A stretch of DNA of 6,127 nucleotides, from positions 1-6,127 of the forward strand of contig NZ_JBBJCN010000013.1 of the NCBI RefSeq assembly GCF_037622515.1. The letters are read 5' to 3'. Numbering within the stretch: the stretch's first letter is position 1; the number at the start of each line of letters is the position of its first letter. Shown here one piece after another: positions 1 to 6,127 of the stretch. Made by a program: the position numbers and the translations under genes. The notes beneath the pieces were generated by a model. That model did no database searches, was not told where the DNA came from, and saw only the letters and a list, made by a program, of their open reading frames with translations. The stretch is from Paradesertivirga superstes. GTDB lineage: Bacteria > Bacteroidota > Bacteroidia > Sphingobacteriales > Sphingobacteriaceae.

Positions 1-70
1 TTGATTTTCAAATTTAAAGAACTGATAAAGAGGGGCTGAGTGAAAAAGATCAAAAAAAGATCAGATAGTA
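1..70. other. A-rich region upstream of the first rRNA promoter
   Basis: No gene or RNA is visible here. The + strand is A-rich and holds an imperfect direct repeat (AAAAAGATCA at 43-52, then AAAAAAAGATCA at 52-63). The A7 run at 52-58 ends 12 nt before the -33 element of promoter P1, so it could act like an UP element; that role is inferred from position only. The end of any upstream gene lies outside the window. Confidence 0.5.
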
Positions 71-102
71 CTTGTGGGGAATAGAAAAAAGTCTCACCTT
101 TG
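71..102 (+). promoter_or_regulatory. rRNA promoter P1, Bacteroidota primary-sigma type
   Basis: A -33 element CTTG (71-74) and a -7 element CACCTTTG (95-102) are separated by 20 nt. The known Bacteroidota housekeeping consensus is TTTG, about 17-23 nt, then TANNTTTG. This site matches three of four and five of six defined positions, with C in place of the initial T in both boxes. Transcription would start about 6-8 nt downstream, near 108-110, inside ATCCCAAA. The same arrangement recurs 155 nt downstream at P2, which strongly supports function. No start site was measured. Confidence 0.75.
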
Positions 103-112
103 CAATCCCAAA
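92..112 (+). repeat. Promoter repeat, copy 1 (21 nt exact)
   Basis: These 21 bases, centred on CACCTTTGCAATCCC, recur exactly at 247-267. They cover the -7 element and the expected start site of P1. Weaker similarity continues downstream in the same order: CGGG at 122-125 and GCGCAA at 141-146, compared with 273-276 and 291-296 after the second copy. This suggests a diverged tandem duplication of roughly 55-75 nt. Confidence 0.85.
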
Positions 113-162
113 CGGAGAGGTCGGGTAAAAAAACGAGGAAGCGCAATGCGGAATCGGATACT

Positions 163-222
163 GAAAAGAGAGTAAAGTAAAAGAAGGAAGAGGAGAAAAA
201 GGCCTCAAAAAAATAAAAAAAA
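163..222 (+). other. Purine-rich tract between the two promoters
   Basis: From 163 to 202 the + strand is almost entirely A and G, with T only at 173 and 178. After GGCCTC come A7 (207-213), T, and A8 (215-222), ending 3 nt before the -33 element of P2. The A-tracts sit where an UP-like or bent-DNA element would stimulate P2. A transcript from P1 through this tract would lack U runs and strong structure. Both roles are inferences. Confidence 0.5.
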
Positions 223-225
223 CTT

Positions 226-257
226 CTTGCAGAATTCAAAAAAGATTCTCACCTTTG
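226..257 (+). promoter_or_regulatory. rRNA promoter P2, Bacteroidota primary-sigma type
   Basis: CTTG at 226-229, a 20-nt spacer and CACCTTTG at 250-257 give the same two boxes and the same spacing as P1. The spacer carries an A6 run before G at 238-244, as in P1 (85-91). The expected start is near 263-265, about 350 nt before mature 16S. Tandem promoters ahead of rRNA operons are well known in other bacteria such as E. coli. Which of the two is stronger cannot be told from sequence. Confidence 0.78.
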
Positions 258-267
258 CAATCCCAAA
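247..267 (+). repeat. Promoter repeat, copy 2 (21 nt exact)
   Basis: Second copy of the 21-nt element at 92-112, offset by exactly 155 nt. It covers the P2 -7 box and the expected start site. Identity continuing past the -7 box into the initial transcribed bases suggests that those bases matter too, or that the duplication is recent. Confidence 0.85.
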
Positions 268-338
268 ACGAACGGGAAAACAGGCAGACAGCGCAAGGCT
301 GAAAGCGACACAAAATTGAAATACATTAAAAGGATAAA

Positions 339-408
339 CATGGTTTAGATGACCCAATCGGTGAAATCAATTAAATCAGAGAAATCCCTTAATATAAGCT
401 GAACCGTG
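339..408 (+). other. Leader stem-loop, 10-bp stem
   Basis: CATGGTTTAG (339-348) can pair with CTGAACCGTG (399-408) through ten continuous pairs, two of them G-U, enclosing a 50-nt AT-rich loop. It ends 15 nt before the boxA-like site. In E. coli a boxB hairpin stands upstream of boxA, but this stem is larger and not obviously equivalent. It was found by eye, with no folding energy calculated. Confidence 0.45.
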
Positions 409-423
409 AAGGAGAAGCGCTCA

Positions 424-435
424 AGTTCTTTAAAA
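424..435 (+). promoter_or_regulatory. boxA-like antitermination site, 16S leader
   Basis: AGTTCTTTAAAA resembles the rRNA boxA core (E. coli TGCTCTTTAACA, Bacillus TGTTCTTTGAAA). BoxA RNA binds NusB with NusE (ribosomal protein S10), which protects the rRNA transcript from Rho-dependent termination. A second copy precedes the 23S stalk at 2749-2760, as in other bacteria. Its 3' end overlaps the start of the 16S stalk 5' strand. Confidence 0.6.
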
Positions 436-459
436 GAAAAGTCAAATAGTATAGCGAGT
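431..459 (+). other. 16S processing stalk, 5' strand
   Basis: ATAGTATAGCGAGT (446-459) pairs with ACTCGTTATACTAT (2151-2164) across all 14 positions, with one G-U pair. After a small bulge, AAAAGAAAA (432-440) continues the helix with the T-rich run TTTTCTTTT at 2169-2177. Such a helix joins the two flanks of 16S and is the usual RNase III substrate. Part of this strand (455-460) can instead pair locally with 479-484. Confidence 0.8.
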
Positions 460-610
460 AAAAACGGAATAACAACGTTACTCGTAACGACAAAACAATC
501 CTAGTCAATTCATACAAATAGCAAATTAAAGGCGAACCTTTCAAAAGGTAAGCAAATATCAAACGATTCCTATTTGAGATATAATAGGGTCAGTGATACA
601 AAACTTCATT

Positions 611-2132
<1,522 letters not shown>

Positions 2133-2135
2133 CTA

Positions 2136-2154
2136 GAGTGTAGAATTGACACTC
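2136..2154 (+). other. Small hairpin just after 16S
   Basis: GAGTGT (2136-2141) pairs with ACACTC (2149-2154) around a 7-nt loop. It uses the first four bases of the 16S stalk 3' strand, so the two structures compete at that end. It stands 3 nt after the expected mature 16S 3' end. Confidence 0.5.
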
Positions 2155-2177
2155 GTTATACTATGATTTTTTCTTTT
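2151..2177 (+). other. 16S processing stalk, 3' strand
   Basis: ACTCGTTATACTAT followed by GATTTTTTCTTTT is the partner of 431-459. The 14-nt core pairs completely (one G-U), and the T-rich part pairs with AAAAGAAAA after a small bulge. It lies 18 nt after the 16S end. The T run could look like a terminator, but the preceding hairpin is weak and does not abut it. Confidence 0.8.
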
Positions 2178-2427
2178 TATAAAAAATAATTAGACACTAG
2201 ATATGAGATACCAGATATGAGAATACAGAGCGCTGCCAAGTGACTCAACTCTCCGATCTCAAGACTCAGATCTACAATCTAAAAGGAAAACCCAAAGATG
2301 AGCCATCAGTGGCGATACCATCTAAGTGGCGTGATTGTAAGAATTACGAATTACGATTTAGGAGTTACGATTTAAGAAGGAAACGGAACAAATCGTACAT
2401 CAAAAATCGAGCAATCGTAAATTAGCC
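2178..2427 (+). other. Spacer between 16S and tRNA-Ile, low-complexity repeats
   Basis: No gene is supported in this 250-nt stretch. GATATGAGA occurs at 2200-2208 and 2214-2222, and again twice before the 5S. CCATC plus a following AGTGGCG recurs at 2303 and 2318. GAATTAC occurs twice in tandem (2341-2354), and TTACGATTTA at 2351-2360 and 2365-2374. TTACGATT (2365-2372) can pair with AATCGTAA (2413-2420). An open frame at 2240-2425 has no sign of being real. Similar degenerate repeats are, to my knowledge, common between genes in Pedobacter-like genomes. Confidence 0.6.
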
Positions 2428-2502
2428 AGTCTCGTAGCTCAGTTTGGTTAGAGCACTACACTGATAATGTAGGGGTCAGCAGTTCAAATCTGCTCGGGAC
2501 TA
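2428..2502 (+). tRNA. tRNA-Ile (anticodon GAT)
   Basis: The cloverleaf is complete. The acceptor AGTCTCG (2428-2434) pairs with CGGGACT (2495-2501) with one G-U. The D arm is GCTC/GAGC and the anticodon stem CTACA/TGTAG. The loop CTGATAA has anticodon GAT at 2463-2465, and the T stem is AGCAG/CTGCT with loop TTCAAAT. The discriminator is A2502. The next bases are CTA, so CCA is not encoded and must be added by tRNA nucleotidyltransferase. It reads AUC and AUU codons. Ile followed by Ala is the commonest tRNA pair in bacterial 16S-23S spacers. Confidence 0.97.
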
Positions 2503-2589
2503 CTATAAGGCAATGATAGGATAGAGAAATGATAGAATGAGCGAATATTGATTCATTCGATGCATAAGAAAATCGGTCATTAATCTTTC
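2503..2589 (+). other. Spacer between the two tRNAs
   Basis: This is an 87-nt AT-rich linker. ATGATAG appears twice, and GAATGA (2535-2540) can pair with TCATTC (2553-2558) around a 12-nt loop. It would be removed when the tRNA ends are cut. Nothing else is seen. Confidence 0.5.
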
Positions 2590-2663
2590 GGGGGATTAGC
2601 TCAGCTGGCTAGAGCACCTGCCTTGCACGCAGGGGGTCAACGGTTCGAATCCGTTATTCTCCA
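2590..2663 (+). tRNA. tRNA-Ala (anticodon TGC)
   Basis: The cloverleaf is complete. The acceptor GGGGGAT (2590-2596) pairs with ATTCTCC (2656-2662), including the G3-U70 wobble that is the main identity signal for alanyl-tRNA synthetase. The D arm is GCTC/GAGC and the anticodon stem CCTGC/GCAGG. Anticodon TGC is at 2624-2626, and the T stem is AACGG/CCGTT with loop TTCGAAT. The discriminator is A2663, and CGA follows, so CCA is not encoded. The 5' end is set at 2590, not 2591, because only that gives seven acceptor pairs. Confidence 0.97.
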
Positions 2664-2671
2664 CGATGCTA

Positions 2672-2742
2672 AGTCAAAAGTAAAGAGTCAAAAGTATGCG
2701 CAATGCAGATTTTGAATTTTAAATTTTACCTTTTGAATTTTA
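2672..2742 (+). repeat. Short direct repeats after tRNA-Ala
   Basis: AGTCAAAAGTA occurs at 2672-2682 and 2686-2696 (14-nt period). TTTTGAATTTTA occurs at 2710-2721 and 2731-2742 (21-nt period). These are simple AT-rich direct repeats in the spacer. The second set overlaps the left half of a long inverted repeat. No coding or tRNA-like structure is visible. Confidence 0.7.
2724..2741 (+). repeat. 18-bp inverted repeat, left half
   Basis: TTTTACCTTTTGAATTTT is the exact reverse complement of 2822-2839. The 80 nt between the halves hold the second boxA-like site and the 5' strand of the 23S stalk, so folding would place both in one loop. The stem is AT-rich (14 of 18 pairs). Confidence 0.85.
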
Positions 2743-2748
2743 GCAAAA

Positions 2749-2760
2749 CGTTCTTTGACA
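2749..2760 (+). promoter_or_regulatory. boxA-like antitermination site, 23S leader
   Basis: CGTTCTTTGACA matches the rRNA boxA core closely (Bacillus TGTTCTTTGAAA) and better than the 16S-leader copy. It lies directly against the 5' strand of the 23S stalk, the usual place for the spacer boxA. It would reload or maintain NusB/S10 antitermination before the 2.9-kb 23S is transcribed. Confidence 0.7.
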
Positions 2761-2794
2761 TATTGGAAGAAGTAATTGAAAGAGAAGACAACAG
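2761..2794 (+). other. 23S processing stalk, 5' strand
   Basis: This strand pairs with 5823-5858 over about 30 pairs with a few mismatches and two one-base bulges. The two sides match as AAGAAGTAATTGAAA against the complement of TTTCAATCACTTCTT, and GACAACAG against CTGTTGTT. Such a helix brings the 23S ends together for RNase III cleavage. Its last six bases can instead form a local hairpin at 2789-2808. Confidence 0.85.
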
Positions 2795-2808
2795 TAGAGA
2801 CACTGTTG
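2789..2808 (+). other. Local hairpin overlapping the 23S stalk strand
   Basis: CAACAGT (2789-2795) pairs perfectly with ACTGTTG (2802-2808) around AGAGAC. Positions 2789-2794 are also the end of the long-range 23S stalk, so the two pairings exclude each other. The hairpin can form about 3 kb of transcription earlier than the stalk. Confidence 0.6.
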
Positions 2809-2821
2809 GCATTCAAAAGTG

Positions 2822-2839
2822 AAAATTCAAAAGGTAAAA
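2822..2839 (+). repeat. 18-bp inverted repeat, right half
   Basis: AAAATTCAAAAGGTAAAA is the exact reverse complement of 2724-2741. ATTCAAAAG also occurs just upstream at 2811-2819, giving a short direct repeat beside the inverted one. See the left half for context. Confidence 0.85.
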
Positions 2840-2933
2840 GGTCTGCAAAGACTAATAAACTGATGAGTAGAAACTAATGAACTAACAGTTATCGAAAAAA
2901 GCATACCGTGCCGAGCAAAAGCGGCACAGGTAG
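2840..2933 (+). other. Pre-23S spacer with a GC hairpin
   Basis: GTGCCG (2908-2913) pairs with CGGCAC (2922-2927) around AGCAAAAG, a stable stem 6 nt before the mature 23S start. A minor GTCT/AGAC hairpin with a GCAA loop lies at 2841-2852. The rest (CTAATAAACTGATGAG and similar) is low-complexity. The stable hairpin may help define the 5' trimming point; this is inferred from position. Confidence 0.5.
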
Positions 2934-3403
2934 AAGAAAGTAAGAAAGGGTACACGGGGGATGCCTTGGCTCTCAGAGGCGATGAAAGACGTGATAAGCT
3001 GCGATAAGCAACGGGGATTGGCAAATACGAATTGATCCGTTGATTTCTGAATGGGGAAACCTAATTACCTGAAGGGTAATTGCAAATGCGCAAACGTGCT
3101 GAACTGAAACATCTAAGTAAGCATAGGAAGAGAAAATAATAATGATTTCCTGAGTAGTGGCGAGCGAAAGGGAAAGAGCCCAAACCAGCTATGTTACGGC
3201 ATAACTGGGGTTGTAGGACCACAATATGAATATCCGATTGAAGTAGAACAGGGTGGGAAACCTGGCCATAGCGTGTGATAGCCACGTATACGTAAGAGGA
3301 GATAGGATAGTGGTATCCTGAGTACCGCGAGGTCGGAGACGCCTTGTGGGAATCTGCCGGCACCATCCGGTAAGGCTAAATACTCCTGAGAGACCGATAG
3401 TGA

Positions 3404-3437
<34 letters not shown>

Positions 3438-3574
3438 GAACAGGGGAGTGAAATAGAACCTGAAACCGTGTACTTACAAGCGGTCGGAGCACACAAGTTG
3501 TGTGACGGCGTGCCTTTTGCATAATGAGCCTACGAGTTACTCTTCTCTGGCAAGGTTAAGTGGTTCAGCCACGC

Positions 3575-3606
<32 letters not shown>

Positions 3607-4005
3607 ATAGTCAGAGGAGGTAGACGCGAAACCTTGTGATCTACCCTTGAGCAGGTTGAAGGTGCGGTAACACGTACTGGAGGACCGAACCGATAAACGT
3701 TGAAAAGTTTCCGGATGACTTGAGGGTAGGGGTGAAAGGCCAATCAAACTGGGAAATAGCTCGTACTCCCCGAAATGTTTTTAGGAACAGCGTGGATATT
3801 AAGTTATATAGAGGTAGAGCTACTGATTGGGTGCGGGGGAGTCAAATCCTACCAAATCCAGACAAACTCCGAATGCTATATAATATGATCTGCAGTGAGG
3901 CCCGGGGTGCTAAGGTCACGGGCCGAGAGGGAAAGAACCCAGACCATCAGCTAAGGTCCCAAAATTACCACTAAGTTGAACTAACGAGGTCCGATTGCAC
4001 AGACA

Positions 4006-4064
4006 GCTAGGATGTTGGCTTGGAAGCAGCCATTCATTTAAAGAGTGCGTAACAGCTCACTAGT
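4006..4064 (+). other. 23S GTPase-associated centre
   Basis: This stretch (GCTAGGATGTTGGCTTGGAA and onward to CTCACTAGTC) aligns with E. coli 23S 1051-1109, which binds ribosomal protein L11 and contacts elongation factors. Both hairpin loops (AGAAGCAGCCAT-like and GTGCGTAACAGCTCAC) are present, so this functional site looks intact. Confidence 0.9.
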
Positions 4065-4814
4065 CGAGCGATCGGGCATGGATAATAATCGGGCATTAAG
4101 TGGTATACCGAAGCTATGGATAGGGATTTATCTCTGTGGTAGGGGAGCATTCTAATAGCGGTGAAGCGATCTGGTAATGGGTCGTGGAGCGATTAGAAAA
4201 GCAAATGTAGGCATAAGTAACGATAAGGCGGGAGAGAAACCCGCCCACCGAAAGACTAAGGTTTCCTGATCAACGCTAATCGGATCAGGGTTAGTCGGGG
4301 CCTAAGGTGTACCCGAAGGGGGAAGCCGATGGATAACTGGTTAATATTCCAGTACTTTCTATAACTGCGATGTGGTGACGGAGTAGTGACACTGACGCGA
4401 ACTGACGGAATAGTTCGTTAAAAGCCGTAGGTATTGGGATGGTAGGCAAATCCGCCGTTCTAGCTGAAAGCTGATAGTACCGCAAACCTTCGGGGGCGTG
4501 GATAGTTCAGGTAATCAGACTTCCAAGAAAACCCGCTAAGCTTCAGGTTATAGAAACCCGTACCGTAAACCGACACAGGTAGTCGAGGAGAGAATCCTAA
4601 GGTGCTCGAGTGAATCATGGCTAAGGAACTCGGCAAAATGGCCCTGTAACTTCGGGAGAAGGGGCGCCTCTGGCAACAGAGGCCGCAGTGAAAAGGCCCA
4701 GGCGACTGTTTAACAAAAACACATGGCTTTGCAAAATCGAAAGATGAGGTATAAGGCCTGACACCTGCCCGGTGCCGGAAGGTTAAGAGGGGATGTTAGT
4801 CGCAAGGCGAAGCA

Positions 4815-4915
<101 letters not shown>

Positions 4916-5367
4916 TCTGGGCGCTGTCTCAGCCATGAGCTCGGTGAAATTGTGGTATCGGTGAAGACGCCGGTTACCCGCAACGGGACGGAAAGACCCC
5001 ATGCACCTTCACTACAACTTAACATTGATATTGGGTACATGATGTGTAGGATAGGCGGGAGATTGTGAAGCGGCTTCGCTAGGAGTCGTGGAATCAACCT
5101 TGAAATACCGCCCTTTATGTATTCGGTGTCTAACTCGATAATGTCGAGGACATTGTTTGGTGGGTAGTTTGACTGGGGTGGTCGCCTCCAAAAAGGTAAC
5201 GGAGGCTTTCAAAGGTAAGCTCAGTACGCTTGGTAACCGTACGTGGAGTGCAATAGCATAAGCTTGCTTGACAGTGAGACAGACAAGTCGAGCTGGGTCG
5301 AAAGACGGATATAGTGATCCGGCGGTTCTGCATGGAAGGGCCGTCGCTCAAAGGATAAAAGGTACGC

Positions 5368-5472
<105 letters not shown>

Positions 5473-5576
5473 GAGCTGTTCGCTCATTAAAGTGGCACGC
5501 GAGCTGGGTTCAGAACGTCGCGAGACAGTTCGGTCCCTATCTGTTGTGGGCGTAGGAAAATTGAATGGGGCTGACC

Positions 5577-5613
<37 letters not shown>

Positions 5614-5822
5614 AATCTGTTATGGCGCCAGCTGTATTGCAGAGTAGCTACGTTGGGAATAGATAAGCGCTGAAAGCATCTAAGTGCGAAACTAGCCATG
5701 AGATGAGTTTTCCATTGAGGGTCGTAGTAGACTACTACGTTGATAGGTTACAGGTGTAAAGGTGGTAACATCATAGCCGAGTAATACTAATTACCCGAAG
5801 CTTTCTCAATAAGCAGAACATG

Positions 5823-5858
5823 CTGTTGTTTTCTCTGTTTCAATCACTTCTTTCAATT
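5823..5858 (+). other. 23S processing stalk, 3' strand
   Basis: This is the partner of 2761-2794, beginning 17 nt after the mature 23S end. CTGTTGTTTTCTCTGTTTCA and the following ATCACTTCTTTC pair with the leader strand with few mismatches. It is the expected RNase III cleavage region on the 3' side. Confidence 0.85.
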
Positions 5859-5944
5859 AATGTCTTAGATATGAGACGATAGCTGCCGGATATGAGACTT
5901 GTTCTCAGCTCTCAGGACTTAATCTCACATCTAATTAAAATCTT
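5859..5944 (+). other. 23S-5S spacer with inverted repeat
   Basis: TTAGATATGAGA (5865-5876) can pair with TCTCACATCTAA (5923-5934) at 11 of 12 positions, the exception being an A-C mismatch. Inside it, TGAGA (5893-5897) can pair with TCTCA (5903-5907). GATATGAGA occurs twice here (5868-5876, 5889-5897), the same element as in the 16S-tRNA spacer. No tRNA is present after 23S. Confidence 0.65.
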
Positions 5945-6054
<110 letters not shown>

Positions 6055-6087
6055 TTTTATTCTGCTTTAATCAGCAAATAAAATCTT

Positions 6088-6120
6088 AAAGCTCGTTAGT
6101 TTAATCTAACGGGCTTTTTT
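6088..6120 (+). terminator. Intrinsic terminator of the rRNA operon
   Basis: AAAGCTCGTTAG (6088-6099) pairs with CTAACGGGCTTT (6106-6117) around TTTAAT, with one G-U pair. The right arm runs into T6 (6115-6120). The spacing from the end of 5S (about 34 nt) and the strong U tract make it the end of the operon. The flanking A run and T run could make it work in the opposite direction too, though less clearly. Confidence 0.92.
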
Positions 6121-6127
6121 GCTTTAC

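Larger units (their letters stand above)
263..610 (+). other. Pre-16S leader of the rRNA transcript
   Basis: This untranslated leader runs from the expected P2 start to the 16S 5' end and has no plausible coding frame. It holds a long-range stem (339-408), a boxA-like site (424-435) and the 16S stalk 5' strand (431-459). Two small hairpins follow: 476-489, with a CTCG loop, and 536-549, where ACCTT pairs with AAGGT around TCAA. It is removed during 16S maturation. Confidence 0.7.

Noticed and set aside
580..585. TATAAT, a sigma-70-like -10 box just before 16S
   Set aside because: It is inside the leader, has no good -35 partner, and Bacteroidota housekeeping sigma does not use this consensus. 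Transcription from here would also omit boxA and the 16S stalk strand.
2167..2178. T-rich run after 16S as a terminator
   Set aside because: The hairpin before it is short and separated from the T run, the run is interrupted by C, and it pairs with the leader as part of the 16S stalk. Termination here would abolish 23S synthesis.
2341..2374. Short regular repeats as a CRISPR array
   Set aside because: The units are 7-14 nt in direct tandem with no spacer-repeat alternation of CRISPR size.
2240..2425. 61-residue open frame in the 16S-tRNA spacer
   Set aside because: It lies inside an rRNA transcript, reads through direct repeats, ends 3 nt before tRNA-Ile and has no recognisable domain or start signal.
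2698..2706. GCGCAATGC shared with the P1 leader (141-149)
   Set aside because: It is a single 9-base match without shared flanks or structure; chance is a sufficient explanation.

Overview
The window is one complete ribosomal RNA operon on the + strand, in the order promoters, long leader, 16S, tRNA-Ile(GAT), tRNA-Ala(TGC), 23S, 5S, terminator. There is no convincing protein-coding gene: every open frame lies inside an rRNA or spacer or antisense to one. The 16S reads as Bacteroidota, order Sphingobacteriales, most likely family Sphingobacteriaceae (Pedobacter-like). This rests on remembered family patterns such as the ACCTTACCCGGGCTTGAAAG stretch near 1575, and the genus is not resolved. Promoter style (TTTG / TANNTTTG type, not TTGACA / TATAAT) and tRNA genes without an encoded CCA fit that phylum.

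Bases 1-610 form the control region. Two Bacteroidota-type promoters lie 155 nt apart, each with CTTG, a 20-nt spacer and CACCTTTG, and they share a 21-nt exact repeat. The stretch between them is almost pure purine on the + strand. After the second promoter a leader of about 350 nt holds a 10-bp long-range hairpin, a boxA-like antitermination site and the 5' strand of the 16S processing stalk. The 16S spans about 611-2132 and the 3' strand of its stalk follows it.

The 16S-23S spacer (2133-2933) carries the two tRNAs plus low-complexity repeats. It also has a second boxA-like site, the 5' strand of the 23S processing stalk, and an 18-bp perfect inverted repeat that encloses both of these. The 23S spans about 2934-5806 and the 3' strand of its stalk follows at 5823-5858. 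A short spacer with an inverted repeat leads to the 5S (about 5945-6054), and a strong intrinsic terminator closes the operon at 6088-6120.

The parts work as one transcription unit. The tandem promoters would drive high output, the boxA sites recruit antitermination factors, and the two long stalks bring the ends of each rRNA together for RNase III-type cleavage. The tRNAs are then cut out of the spacer, with CCA added afterwards. I see no previously undescribed system here. The points worth a second look are in the control and spacer RNA: the duplicated promoter, and local hairpins that compete with the processing stalks.
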